Shown: positions 1-9,502 of the stretch, piece by piece
Numbering within the stretch: position 1 is the stretch's first letter
Layout of the letters: each line of letters starts with the position of its first letter
Source of the DNA: Acidimicrobiales bacterium
Lineage (GTDB): Bacteria; Actinomycetota; Acidimicrobiia; Acidimicrobiales; MedAcidi-G1
Assembly (NCBI GenBank): GCA_028823445.1
Contig: JAPKBH010000004.1
Coordinates: 1-64,000, forward strand
DNA length: 64,000 bases
Reading direction: 5' to 3'
The notes under the pieces: model-generated
Told to the model about the DNA's origin: nothing
Databases searched by the model: none
The model's input: only the letters and a program-made list of their open reading frames with translations
Position numbers and translations under genes: made by a program

Positions 1-212
1 CCACAGAAGCCCACACCCAGTAAAAGCCGAGGTTGTTCTGTTGCTCCGCGGCCCAGCAAAAGGCCCAGCAAGGCGCAGCCCGCCATGTTGATGAAAAGAA
101 CGGTGAGGGGCAGGTTTTCCCAGAGTCCGGGCCCTTGGGTGGCAATGGCCCACCGGGTGGCGGCTCCGGTGGCCCCACCGAGGGCCACGAGAATGGCGGG
201 AGATAAACGCAT
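1..212 (-). CDS. crcB: CrcB/FluC-type fluoride channel, N-terminal part (truncated by window edge)
   Basis: Reverse-strand translation from ATG at 212: MRLSPAILVALGGATGAATRWAIATQ...TVLFINMAGCALLGLLLG...GVGFCG; GGxxGAxxRW and N-x-x-G-C-x-L-G motifs. Confidence 0.8.
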   Translation of the reverse strand, partial: MRLSPAILVALGGATGAATRWAIATQGPGLWENLPLTVLFINMAGCALLGLLLGRGATEQPRLLLGVGFC

Positions 213-298
213 CTCTCCTACCTTAGGGGTTCTTTATGGGCAAGCAGAGTGAGTGAGGCCAGTGGGCAGCAGCGCAGACCCGTAGATAGTCTTGGGCT

Positions 299-934
299 AT
301 GGACTTAAGCGAAGTACGCGAAACCTATGAGGAGCGGGGTTTAGACGTGGCCGAAGTGGCGGCCAGCCCGATTGAGCAGTTTCAGCGCTGGTATCAAGAG
401 GTTTCTGACGCTGGTTATTGGGAGCCCAATGCGATGACCTTGTCTACGGTGACCCCTGAGGGTTGGCCGGCGGCTCGTGTGGTGTTGTTGAAAAAAGTAG
501 ATGAACAAGGGTTTGTTTTTTTCACGAACTTGCGTAGCGATAAAGCCAGTCAACTTGTGGCTGTGCCGCGAGCAGCGTTGACATTTTCTTGGGTGGAGTT
601 GCGTCGCCAAGTGCGGGTAGTGGGGGCCGTTGATCCGTTGTCTTCTGATGAGGCAGATGCGTATTGGGCCACCCGTCCGCGGGGGAGCCAATTGGGGGCC
701 TGGGCTTCGGACCAAAGCACGGTGGTTGCCGACCGAGAAGAACTTGACCAGCGTTTTGGGGCCGAGATGGTGCGGTGGCGCGATGAAGATATTGAACGGC
801 CTGCCCACTGGGGCGGTTTTCGCGTGGAGCCTCGCCTCATCGAGTTTTGGCAGGGCCGCCCCGACCGACTGCATGATCGATTGCGTTATTTCTGGACCGA
901 GCAAAACTGGGTGATCGAGCGTCTCGCCCCTTAA
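299..934 (+). CDS. pdxH: Pyridoxamine 5'-phosphate oxidase
   Basis: PNAMTLSTVTPEGWPAARVVLLKKVDEQGFVFFTNLRSDKASQL and C-terminal LIEFWQGRPDRLHDRLRY. Confidence 0.95.
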   Translation: MDLSEVRETYEERGLDVAEVAASPIEQFQRWYQEVSDAGYWEPNAMTLSTVTPEGWPAARVVLLKKVDEQGFVFFTNLRSDKASQLVAVPRAALTFSWVELRRQVRVVGAVDPLSSDEADAYWATRPRGSQLGAWASDQSTVVADREELDQRFGAEMVRWRDEDIERPAHWGGFRVEPRLIEFWQGRPDRLHDRLRYFWTEQNWVIERLAP

Positions 935-947
935 ACCGGAGAACGCC

Positions 948-2048
948 TCACCAGCGGTGAGATCTATCGGCGTTTTTTAGGAAACTAAAAATCACCAGCA
1001 ACGCCACGATGCTGACCAAAACTTCTAACGGGGTGGCGCCGCGCCAAGGGTCGCTCACCCAGTTGGTCATGCGAGCGGGCCAAGTAATAGCTAAACGGGC
1101 TATCGGAAAAATGATTAGGTCGCCCCGCTGGTACAGCCCTTCAGCCAGCAACCAACTGGCCACGGTAAACCAGGTAGCGGTTTTTCGAAGTGAGGCGGTG
1201 AGTGCGGGGCGCATTCCCCAGACCATGGCGGTGAGCACGATAAGCCACAGAGCCAGCCCGACCTGGGTGCCGCCCGTTTGGGTGGTCCACACGGTGAGGT
1301 GCACTTGCAAGGTGGTGACGGCATCCACAATTGGGTTCGAAGATGTGGTGGGGTCGTTAAGAATACGAATTTCGTAGATGCCGTAAATAATGAGGTAAGC
1401 GCCGCCAGCCACCAGCGAACCGGCCCCAATGCGATCCATGTAGGGCAAGAGGCGCCGCAGGTTGCGGACCAGACCACCCCGGGCCATAGCTAACGACAAG
1501 GTAAGTGCAGTTATTACGGCGGCCATACCAGCGGCGAACGCCAGGTAAGTAATGAGCCCCTCAATGACCCCGTCGCGCCCAAAACTGCCCGCTACTTGAA
1601 GTAGAAAAATAGGGGCGGCGCAACCAATGGAAACAACGGCGTAAGACATGCCGAAACCCAGAACGGAGAAAAACTCGCTACTTCCTGGGCCTCGGCTAGG
1701 CCGCAAAAAGGGGATCTTTATTTGTTTTCCAGAAAGGAGAGCCAAGCCGTAGGGGATGAACAACACGCCCATCAGTACCGTTATCCAAGGGGTTTTTTGG
1801 GCAACTGCTTCTTCGCTGGTTAAGTAGGTCACGGCCAGCCCTAAGCCACCGAAAACCAGAACAAAGCCGCTGGCCATGGTCAGGCTGACCGTAAAGGCTC
1901 GCCATATTTGTTCAGGGCGGGCGTCTCGGTCAACGGTGTCGTTGCCCATGAAATAGCCCAACCAGGTGGGCAACATGGCAAACCCGCAGGGGTTCACGGC
2001 GGTTACTAAACCCAAAGTGAAGGGCAAGGCCAGGCTTATATCAATCAT
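948..2048 (-). CDS. Cytochrome c biogenesis / thiol-disulfide interchange CcdA-like membrane protein
   Basis: Multi-TM protein, LVTAVNPCGFAMLPTWLGYF N-terminus, GCAAPIFLLQVAG; overlaps a TlpA-like gene. Confidence 0.85.
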   Translation of the reverse strand: MIDISLALPFTLGLVTAVNPCGFAMLPTWLGYFMGNDTVDRDARPEQIWRAFTVSLTMASGFVLVFGGLGLAVTYLTSEEAVAQKTPWITVLMGVLFIPYGLALLSGKQIKIPFLRPSRGPGSSEFFSVLGFGMSYAVVSIGCAAPIFLLQVAGSFGRDGVIEGLITYLAFAAGMAAVITALTLSLAMARGGLVRNLRRLLPYMDRIGAGSLVAGGAYLIIYGIYEIRILNDPTTSSNPIVDAVTTLQVHLTVWTTQTGGTQVGLALWLIVLTAMVWGMRPALTASLRKTATWFTVASWLLAEGLYQRGDLIIFPIARLAITWPARMTNWVSDPWRGATPLEVLVSIVALLVIFSFLKNADRSHRW

Positions 2049-2548
2049 GAAAGAAGTTCCTCCACCTTGGTAACCAAGTCAGGTGCGGCAATTCTTCCCA
2101 TATGCACATCAATTAGTGTGCCATCCGCGGCAATGAAGGCGGTAGCGGGCAAGCCAACTGCCCCAAAGGTAAGAAGAAAATCGCCAGCGGGGTCGGACCC
2201 CAAGAGGTAAGTGATGCCGAGCTGGTCAATCCGTTCGGCGGCTCGTGACGGTGAGTCACTTATATTTATGCCGATAAAGCGAATCTCGTCTCTATAGGTC
2301 TGGTGAGTTTTTTCAAAATCTGGCATTTCTTCTAAACAGGGTGCACACCAAGTGGCCCAAAGGTTGATCACCAAAGGTCGCCCGTCTTCAGCCAACAGAT
2401 CACCCAAAGTTGTGGTGGAGCCATCGAGTAAAACAAATGGCTGAGTGAGATGCTCAGAGGCGTCCGTTGGGTCGCTGCTACTACAACCGGCCAGCAAAAA
2501 ACTGGCGGCCAGGAAGGCCAGTAGCCAAAAATTGGGTGGGCGACGCAT
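2045..2548 (-). CDS. TlpA/ResA-family thioredoxin-like lipoprotein
   Basis: Lipobox LLAGC; WATWCAPCLEEMPDFEK redox motif. Confidence 0.9.
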   Translation of the reverse strand: MRRPPNFWLLAFLAASFLLAGCSSSDPTDASEHLTQPFVLLDGSTTTLGDLLAEDGRPLVINLWATWCAPCLEEMPDFEKTHQTYRDEIRFIGINISDSPSRAAERIDQLGITYLLGSDPAGDFLLTFGAVGLPATAFIAADGTLIDVHMGRIAAPDLVTKVEELLS

Positions 2549-2632
2549 AAAGTCAAGTTACCCGCCTTGGGGAGGCAACAGGCTGCGGTTCGTTAAAACG
2601 TCACCGCAGCCCGTGGCCGTAGCTCTACTCGG

Positions 2633-2977
2633 TTAGGCCGAGCGGAGTTCTGAAAGAAGGTGCAGGGGAATAGGCACCTCCGGAAGTTGTTCTTCGGGGC
2701 GCGGCACTTTTGAGGGCCTGCCTCGCCGTCGTTTGTTGGCCAACATTTTTCCGTTGCGGAACAATTGCCCGCCCCACACCCCCCAGGGTTCGTTGCGGGT
2801 TAACGCTGCCTCAAGGCAGGCGACCATAGTCGGACAGTCGGCACAGATGCGTTTGGCTTGGGCAATGTCGCCAAGGTGGTCAGAGAAGAACACGCCGGTG
2901 GGTACACCCAGGCGGGCGCAAGCGGCGTCGTTGCGCCACAACTCTGCTTCGAAGGTAATGGTGGTGAGGGTTTCCAT
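2633..2977 (-). CDS. WhiB-family iron-sulfur transcriptional regulator
   Basis: Four-Cys pattern (AACARLG...RICADCPTMVACLEAAL) followed by GVWGGQ turn. Confidence 0.92.
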   Translation of the reverse strand: METLTTITFEAELWRNDAACARLGVPTGVFFSDHLGDIAQAKRICADCPTMVACLEAALTRNEPWGVWGGQLFRNGKMLANKRRRGRPSKVPRPEEQLPEVPIPLHLLSELRSA

Positions 2978-3051
2978 AATGTTGTTGTCTCTTTCTTTGG
3001 GTAGTGAGTTTCTTTGGGGGTGGGTCTAAAAGGGCCGGTAAAAATCAGAAA

Positions 3052-3075
3052 GGCCGCCGGATGAATCCGGCGGCC
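3052..3075 (-). terminator. Intrinsic-terminator-like hairpin downstream of the MBL gene/putative RNA, upstream of whiB
   Basis: Perfect 9-bp inverted repeat GGCCGCCGG-ATTCAT-CCGGCGGCC followed on the minus strand by TTTCTGATTTTT. Confidence 0.7.
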
Positions 3076-3400
3076 TCGAGGAATTAAGTTGTTTTTAGCG
3101 TGCTAGCTAAAAACTCCTCGAGGGCGCTGGTGAGCAGTCCAGAACATAAAAGTGTTCTTGGAAGCCCAAGGCTTGGTTGAATAGGTAGTTTCGGTCAGAC
3201 GCGACACGAGAACCGACCGGCCAGCCACAGGGCTGTAATGGTGGTGATGATTCGTGTTCACGGAAATTTTGCCTATTCGTTGAGTTTGGTATTGATGCCA
3301 AGTATTTGTTCCGCTTAAGGATAAGCGGGAACTACTACCAATGACTACTCAACACCATAAAGTAGTTGTTTGTCAAATGATTAAAGGATCTAATCCTCGG
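3076..3400 (-). ncRNA. Candidate structured non-coding RNA or 3'UTR between the MBL gene and whiB
   Basis: About 330 bp with no convincing ORF; nested complementary segments (GAATAGG/CCTATTC, ACACGA/TCGTGT, AGCC-ACAG-GGCT; AGAACA/TGTTCT; GTTC-CGCTTA/TAAGCG-G-GAAC), ending at the 3052-3075 terminator. Confidence 0.35.
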
Positions 3401-3409
3401 CAACGAGCA

Positions 3410-4522
3410 TCAGGCAACGTTGTAGGTTTTGAGGCCCTGTTCTTCATCTTGAGTAGCGTCACCCAAAATTCTTAAGTGTTCCAGGTGGGCGTAAGTTTCA
3501 CTAGCTGCCATGTCGCCCCATGAGCGTTCTTTAAAGAGGCGCTGCATGTAAGCCTCAACGGGGGCTTGCCCTAAGTCGGCTCCGGCTTCACGCAGGTGGT
3601 CTAACCGCTCGTGGTGGTGCTCAATAATGCTGTCGGCTCGCCCGGCCAGGTCAAGAAAGGGGTGCCCGTGGGCGGGAAGCACTTGGCTGATGTTGGGGAA
3701 CTCGTGCATACGTTCCAGAGAACGAAAAAACACGGCGAGTGGATCATCCATGGCGGTAATCCCGCCGATATGTGGGGTGATAGTGGGCAGCACGTGGTCG
3801 CCCGACAAGAACAGACCATCGATGGGGTCGTAGAGGCAAAGGTGATCGTGGGTGTGGCCCGGAGTATGGATAGCAAGCCACGTGCGGCCGCCGATAGTGA
3901 TCTCGTCGCTGTCGTTAAGAGAAACTGAAGCTTCTGGGGGCTGGAAAATTTTGGTGCCGATTCCTTCGGCTACCGCTCCCCAGGTGCGGATGTGTTCCGG
4001 CGATGGGGGTTCTCGGTCGGTCCCCCAGGGGTTGGTAAAGCGCATGGCGTCACGAAACTTTTCGATGTCTTCATCGTCGGCGAGGTCAAGTGATGCGGTG
4101 CTCAGATCATCAAAAAATTCGCTGGCTCGGCTTGGGGCGTAAGAGGAATAAAAATCGCTGTGGGCAATTACTTCAATTTTGTGGTCGGCTTGTAAACGAT
4201 GCACGCCGCCGTAATGGTCGGGGTGGCTATGGGTAACCAGTGCGGTGTGTACATTTTTTACGCTGGCACCAAGTTGGGTGAGGCGTTGTTGCAGGGCCGT
4301 CCAGGATTCCTCACCAGGCAGACCGGGGTCGACCAAAGTAAACCCGTTGGCATCTTCTAAGGCGTAGCAGTTGACATGGCCGAGGCCGGGCATAGAAATA
4401 GGTAACTGCAGGCGGTAAACGCCGGCTGCTACTTCAGTTATGTCGCTTTGGGCGGGTTCTTGTTCTTGCCGAGTCGGCTTGGTGGCGATGGGCTCACCGT
4501 GCGCATGATTCACAGAGGACAC
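3410..4522 (-). CDS. MBL-fold metallo-hydrolase
   Basis: TALVTHSHPDHYGGVHRL (HxHxDH), HTPGHTHDHLCLYDP, GDHVLP, LPAHGHPF. Confidence 0.9.
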   Translation of the reverse strand: MSSVNHAHGEPIATKPTRQEQEPAQSDITEVAAGVYRLQLPISMPGLGHVNCYALEDANGFTLVDPGLPGEESWTALQQRLTQLGASVKNVHTALVTHSHPDHYGGVHRLQADHKIEVIAHSDFYSSYAPSRASEFFDDLSTASLDLADDEDIEKFRDAMRFTNPWGTDREPPSPEHIRTWGAVAEGIGTKIFQPPEASVSLNDSDEITIGGRTWLAIHTPGHTHDHLCLYDPIDGLFLSGDHVLPTITPHIGGITAMDDPLAVFFRSLERMHEFPNISQVLPAHGHPFLDLAGRADSIIEHHHERLDHLREAGADLGQAPVEAYMQRLFKERSWGDMAASETYAHLEHLRILGDATQDEEQGLKTYNVA

Positions 4523-4555
4523 CTTAGAGGTATTGCGGCTTCAACAACGAAGCGG

Positions 4556-5092
4556 CTAGCGGGGATTTATCAGGTGCTTGCGGTAGTAACGCAACTCGTA
4601 AAGCGATTCTTGGATGTCGTCGAGTGCTCGGTGGCCGCCTGCTTTGGCGGGAGCGTTGGCCATTATTTCTGGGTACCAGCGCCGGGCCAGTTCTTTAATG
4701 GTGGATACATCAACCGAGCGGTAATGCAAAAAGTTTTCAATCTCCGGAAGACCAGCGAGAAGGAACCGCCGGTCGGTGCCGATGGAGTTTCCACAAAGCG
4801 GCACGGTGCCTGCATCGGGGATGTGTTCTTTAAGAAAAGCCAAGGTTTGGGCACCGGCTTCTTCAAGGGAGAGGGTGGCATTTTCTATTTCTGGCAGCAA
4901 TCCAGATTTGGTGTGCATGTTGCGTACGAAGTCATCCATGAGCGCTAAGGCTTCGGGCGGTTGATGGACTACTAAATCGGGGCCTTCGGCGATGATCTCT
5001 AAATCGTCGTCGGTAATGAGGGTGGCGATCTCCACAATGACGTCGCTGGTGGGGTCAAGCCCCGTCATCTCAAGATCCATCCATGCCAACAT
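4556..5092 (-). CDS. orn: Oligoribonuclease
   Basis: [66 protein letters not shown]. Confidence 0.95.
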   Translation of the reverse strand: MLAWMDLEMTGLDPTSDVIVEIATLITDDDLEIIAEGPDLVVHQPPEALALMDDFVRNMHTKSGLLPEIENATLSLEEAGAQTLAFLKEHIPDAGTVPLCGNSIGTDRRFLLAGLPEIENFLHYRSVDVSTIKELARRWYPEIMANAPAKAGGHRALDDIQESLYELRYYRKHLINPR

Positions 5093-5115
5093 CCGTCTCA
5101 GCCTACGGGCCGTCT

Positions 5116-5565
5116 ATGCTCACCGTTGTGATGGACATCCCAATTAAACGACTTGACCCAGATTTAGCTCTTCCGGCTTATGCCAAAGAAGGAGACGCCG
5201 GCGCTGACTTGGTGGCCCGTGAAAACGTGACCCTGGCTCCTGGTGGTGGCCGTGCTTTGGTGGCGACGGGGGCGGCTATTGCGATTCCTGAGGGATATGC
5301 CGGTTTTGTACAGCCGCGTAGTGGCTTGGCTTTAAAGCATGGGGTGACTTGTTTGAATACTCCGGGCCTTATTGATTCGGGGTATCGCGGCGAGTTAAAA
5401 GTTTTGTTAGTCAACACCGACCCGTCCACCCCTTTTGAGGTAGTGCGAGGGGAACGTATTGCTCAGTTGGTTATTCAGCGAGTGGAGGCGGCTCATTTTG
5501 TAGAGGTCGACGAATTGGGCGATTCATCGCGAGGCGAGGGCGGTTTCGGCTCAACGGGTCAATAA
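5116..5565 (+). CDS. dut: dUTP diphosphatase (dUTPase)
   Basis: [67 protein letters not shown] at 5116 preferred over the longer ORF start at 5083. Confidence 0.95.
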   Translation: MLTVVMDIPIKRLDPDLALPAYAKEGDAGADLVARENVTLAPGGGRALVATGAAIAIPEGYAGFVQPRSGLALKHGVTCLNTPGLIDSGYRGELKVLLVNTDPSTPFEVVRGERIAQLVIQRVEAAHFVEVDELGDSSRGEGGFGSTGQ

Positions 5566-5609
5566 CCGGAGCTGATTTTCAGAAGCGGTTTAGATTCTAA
5601 AATCTAGAT

Positions 5610-5897
5610 TTAAGGGCTAACTGTGTGCTCGGCGCAGAGTTTTTTTGTTTGTTTCCCATTTTTCAGGGTTATTACTACCTGTTGGTCAGTGACCAAAAAG
5701 TCAACGGATATATCGGCGTTTCCTTGAGCAAGATTTTCGGTGGCTTTTTGTAGATCGGCACTGAGGTCGCCGAGATCGCTGGGACTTATGCGGTGGATGC
5801 GCAGCAGAGTAGTTAAGGCCATGCGTGGTAAGTGGGCGAAAATCAGAGAAGGCGGCACTTTTAAAGTGACGATATTTTCGGCATCCACAAGGGTCAT
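5610..5897 (-). CDS. Hypothetical protein (95 aa)
   Basis: Open frame convergent to dut and divergent to the DUF4031 gene; no family recognised. Confidence 0.5.
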   Translation of the reverse strand: MTLVDAENIVTLKVPPSLIFAHLPRMALTTLLRIHRISPSDLGDLSADLQKATENLAQGNADISVDFLVTDQQVVITLKNGKQTKKLCAEHTVSP

Positions 5898-5904
5898 GGC
5901 TTAA

Positions 5905-6465
5905 GTGTGGCATCTCTGGGGCCCCAGCGGGCAACATAGAGGGGTGACGATTCTTGTAGATGCAGCAATCTGGCCTTGGCGGGGACGTTATTGGGCTCAT
6001 TTGGTGAGCGACGAAAGCTACGAGGAACTCCATGTCTTTACCGAGCGCCTGGGTTTACGCCGCATGGGCTTTCAAGGCGACCACTATGACGTGTCGGCAG
6101 ACCACAGAGAAAAAGCTTTAGCCCTTGGAGCACAGGCTTGCCCAGGCCGTGATTTGGTGCGGCGCCTTCGGGCGGCGGGGCTACGTTTGGGCCCGGCTGA
6201 GCGACCGGGAAAATGGGAGCCGGTACTAGGTGTTGAGATGCCAAGCGCTGAGGTATCAGGTGCTGAGCAAGAGTTGGTGAGCGAGTTGTTGAACTGCTTG
6301 AGCACCGAGGGCCCGATGAAAGTAGAATCTTTTTCGCGTCGAGGAGAGTTCGCCCTGGTGGTGGAGTGTCCGCAAGGTATGGATCTCAACCGGTCTTTGC
6401 CTCAAGGAGTTCTCTACCGTTTTACCGACGCCGGCCGGCGGGTTGAGTTGTTGTCGGAAATTTAA
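5905..6465 (+). CDS. DUF4031 domain-containing protein
   Basis: VTILVDAAIWPWRGRYWAHLVSDESYEELHVFTERLGLRRMGFQGDHYDV; true start may be the GTG near 5944. Confidence 0.75.
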   Translation: MWHLWGPSGQHRGVTILVDAAIWPWRGRYWAHLVSDESYEELHVFTERLGLRRMGFQGDHYDVSADHREKALALGAQACPGRDLVRRLRAAGLRLGPAERPGKWEPVLGVEMPSAEVSGAEQELVSELLNCLSTEGPMKVESFSRRGEFALVVECPQGMDLNRSLPQGVLYRFTDAGRRVELLSEI

Positions 6466-7151
6466 CCAGAAACGGCGGGGCAGCCTGCGGAGAGCACCTC
6501 GGCCCAGGGTAAGCGTCCTGACCAGAGCCGGACGATGGTGTCGCCGTCGCTGACAAACATGACGCGGAACTCTTTGTCGCTTTCGTCTTGAGGAACGTAG
6601 GCCAAAAGGTTGCCGGACCCATCAGGAAGCGGCGTGGTGACAATGCGTTCGCCAAACATTTCGTTAATGCGTACTTCGGTGTTGCCGAGGCCGGCCCCGG
6701 ACCGGGTGGTCAGGTCAGCGGTGTCGATGTCTATGCGCTCCACCGTGCCGTCGGTAATCCAAAAAGTAATGCCCTCGGGGCCATTATCGGGCGTGGCTTG
6801 GTAGCACACGTCGTTGATGGGGGTTATGGGAGTAAACCGGGTGCCGGCTGCTCGTTGGGCTTGATAGGCGGTTTGGCCAAAAAGTACTTGGTCGAGGCCG
6901 ACGGTGCTCAGCGAAGAAGAATCGGTCAAGGTGGGCGAACCGAGGTCTTCAACAGGAGGCAAGGTTTCTAAGGTGGCCGGGTCAAAGGTGGTGGTGGTCG
7001 TGGTGGTACTGGTGGTGGTGCTCGTGGTTGTGGTACTGGTGGTGGTTGTGGTGGCCGGGGTTTCATCGGTTTCAAAAACAACGCAGGCCCCAAAGAACAC
7101 CACAATGAGGACTAAAATAAAAGCCATGATGGCTACGCCTGCATTTTGCAT
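6462..7151 (-). CDS. Membrane-anchored extracellular protein with Thr/Ser-rich linker
   Basis: N-terminal hydrophobic helix then TTTTTTSTTTTSTTTSTTTTTTT linker and a folded C-terminal domain. Confidence 0.7.
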   Translation of the reverse strand: MQNAGVAIMAFILVLIVVFFGACVVFETDETPATTTTTSTTTTSTTTSTTTTTTTFDPATLETLPPVEDLGSPTLTDSSSLSTVGLDQVLFGQTAYQAQRAAGTRFTPITPINDVCYQATPDNGPEGITFWITDGTVERIDIDTADLTTRSGAGLGNTEVRINEMFGERIVTTPLPDGSGNLLAYVPQDESDKEFRVMFVSDGDTIVRLWSGRLPWAEVLSAGCPAVSG

Positions 7152-7208
7152 ATTCTCTAGCGTAGGGCATTTTGCGTTTAGCCGCAGGTCGCTGCTTTTA
7201 GTCCGCTG

Positions 7209-8486
7209 ATGTGCTGCACTGCAGGGATGCGAAAGTTAGCGGTGGTACTTATTTGGGTACTGATGGTTTCGGGTTGCGGCAGTGAACAAGTTGAAACCTT
7301 TGCTGCACCAACAACTACCTCTCAGGCTTCGGAGCCGTCGCTGGCCTCAAATACCACCCAAGACTCAGTGCCTCCTTTGCCAACGGTTACGGCTGCCCCA
7401 ACAACGGCTTCAACCACGGGCCCTCCGGCAACGACCACCGAGGGGGCTCCGTTTACTTTTGCCGAGTGCGTGGCGAAACTTCCGTTGACGATACGCACGG
7501 GCCAAGTGCTGTTGGTGCTCGTTGATCAGCCTGGTTTGACAGAAATGGCTGCCCTTGCTCGAGAGGGTTTACTGGGCGGCGTAGTGCTCTTAGGTGACCC
7601 TGATGCCGGGCTAACGGAGGCCCTTGGTGGGTTACAGAGCCAGGCTCTGGTAGGGCCGTTGGTTATTGCCGTTGATGAAGAGGGCGGGGTGGTGCAGCGG
7701 TTAGAGAATCTGTTGGGTTTTATGGTTTCTGCGCAACAGCAGGCCACTGGTACCCCGGAAGAGGCCCGTGCTTTGGCCCAGCAGCGGGCCGAAGCCTTGG
7801 CTGCGCTGGGGTTCACCATGAACTTGGCTCCGGTTATTGATGTGGGGGGCGGCCCGGGTATTGGGTCTCGGGCTTTTTCTGACGACCCAGCGGTGGTGGC
7901 TGAATACGGACTGGCGGTGGCTTCGGGAATCGCTGCCGGGGGTCTGGTACCGGTGTTTAAACATTTTCCTGGGCACGGTAATGCTGATGCGGATAGCCAT
8001 CGGTCGCTGCCGGTTACTCCCCCTCTTGCCGAAATGAGGGTGAACGATCTCCTTCCTTGGTCGGACATCCCTTATGAGATTTTCGGGCCTACCGGAGCGG
8101 CGGTCATGGTGGCCCACCTTGATGTTCCGGGGTTGACTTATGGGCAGCCCGCCAGCTTGTCGGTGGAGGCAATAACTGGTTTGTTGCGAGGAGAGATCGG
8201 TTTTGATGGGGTAGTTGTCGCAGATTATTTAGGTATGGCGGCGGTGACTTCACTCACTGACCAACCCACTGCGGCGGTGTGGTCGTTGATCGCCGGAGCG
8301 GACTTACTCATTGTTGGTGACGACCAGTCAGCGGCTGCTTCGGTGGTGATGGTGCGCTCGGTGGCGTTGGCTATCGAGACCGCGCTTGACGAAGGCAGCC
8401 TCTCAGTCACGCGCCTCAATGAGGCAGTGGGGAGGGTGTTTGTTCTGCGACAAAGTGATCCGTGCCAAGTTCTGCTAAATCTGTGA
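7209..8486 (+). CDS. Glycoside hydrolase family 3 protein (beta-N-acetylhexosaminidase-like lipoprotein)
   Basis: Lipobox VSGCGS, Thr-rich linker, VDEEGGVVQRL, APVIDVG, KHFPGHGNADADSHRSLP. Confidence 0.9.
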   Translation: MCCTAGMRKLAVVLIWVLMVSGCGSEQVETFAAPTTTSQASEPSLASNTTQDSVPPLPTVTAAPTTASTTGPPATTTEGAPFTFAECVAKLPLTIRTGQVLLVLVDQPGLTEMAALAREGLLGGVVLLGDPDAGLTEALGGLQSQALVGPLVIAVDEEGGVVQRLENLLGFMVSAQQQATGTPEEARALAQQRAEALAALGFTMNLAPVIDVGGGPGIGSRAFSDDPAVVAEYGLAVASGIAAGGLVPVFKHFPGHGNADADSHRSLPVTPPLAEMRVNDLLPWSDIPYEIFGPTGAAVMVAHLDVPGLTYGQPASLSVEAITGLLRGEIGFDGVVVADYLGMAAVTSLTDQPTAAVWSLIAGADLLIVGDDQSAAASVVMVRSVALAIETALDEGSLSVTRLNEAVGRVFVLRQSDPCQVLLNL

Positions 8487-8670
8487 CATGGAGTTACCGT
8501 CAGGAGGCGAGACGGCGGCCAGCAGGCAAACGAGGTTTGGGCACCTTCTAAGGAGTCTTTTTGTAAGCACGGGCGCTGATACTTGCTGCGCCAACTTCAA
8601 CAGCAGGCCTCAAGTTTGTCGTGTGATTGGTTGCAGTTTTATTGTTGGGCGAGCGTGGTTGTGTTAGAAA

Positions 8671-9480
8671 GTGCCCGTGGCTGGTCAAGGTATAAAGTCG
8701 GTTTACGAGGAGCAGGGGTTCTTTTCTCCTTTGCCAGTAATTTCATCACAAGAGGCCCAACAAGCAAAGCTTGAATTTGAACGGGCAGAAGAGACCCTTG
8801 GCCCGCTTCACTACCAAGACAAAATCCATACGGTTCTTAAATCAGCGTGGCAACTCGCAACCCACCGCACACTGTTAGACGCCGTTGAGGAAGTGTTGGG
8901 GCCTGATGTTCTTCTTTACAACGTGACCTACATAGTGAAAGAGCCTGAATCTTCGGCCTATGTAGCGTGGCATCAAGACCTTACTTATTGGGGGCTAAGT
9001 TCCGATGATCAAGTATCGGCTTGGCTGGCGCTCTCCTCGGCTACCGAAGACAGTGGTTGCATGGCCATGGTGCCCCGAAGCCACCACCAAGGTCAGGTCA
9101 ACCATCAATTGGTAGATGATGAAACGAATGTGTTGTACAACGGGCAGTACGTGCCTGGAGTAGATGAAGATACCGCGGTGCTCTGCCCACTAGCTCCTGG
9201 TGAAGCTTCGTTACATCATGGCTGGACGCTGCATGCTTCTCGTCCCAATATCAGTAGGGACCGTCGAATCGGGTTGAACATGCAATTCGTCTCTCCTAAG
9301 GTGCACCAAACTTTGCACGATAAAGATTCAGCCATTTTGGTTCGAGGAGTTGATCGTTTTAACCATTTTGGGGTTGACGATCCGCCCATGGTGGATCTTG
9401 ACCCTCAAGCAATAAAAATTCGAGCCCAGAAACAAGCCATTGTTAAAGGCGCATATTTAGCAGCGCGAGAGCAAGAATAA
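8671..9480 (+). CDS. Phytanoyl-CoA dioxygenase (PhyH) family protein
   Basis: WHQDLTYWG (HxD), GCMAMVPRSHHQG, HHGWTLHASRPN, RRIGLNMQF. Confidence 0.9.
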   Translation: MPVAGQGIKSVYEEQGFFSPLPVISSQEAQQAKLEFERAEETLGPLHYQDKIHTVLKSAWQLATHRTLLDAVEEVLGPDVLLYNVTYIVKEPESSAYVAWHQDLTYWGLSSDDQVSAWLALSSATEDSGCMAMVPRSHHQGQVNHQLVDDETNVLYNGQYVPGVDEDTAVLCPLAPGEASLHHGWTLHASRPNISRDRRIGLNMQFVSPKVHQTLHDKDSAILVRGVDRFNHFGVDDPPMVDLDPQAIKIRAQKQAIVKGAYLAAREQE

Positions 9481-9502
9481 GCCTCGCAAGTTTCGTGGGG
9501 GT

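Noticed and set aside
213-298. Possible fluoride riboswitch upstream of crcB
   Set aside because: Region lacks the recognisable conserved fluoride-aptamer segments; crcB alone does not imply one
3107-3301. 64-aa minus-strand ORF between the MBL gene and whiB
   Set aside because: No recognisable family, and it runs into the long stem before the terminator; kept only as part of the structured-RNA candidate
3045-3400. tmRNA, RNase P RNA or SRP RNA
   Set aside because: No tRNA-like T-arm/tag peptide, no RNase P conserved blocks, no GGAAGCAGCC-type SRP core found by eye
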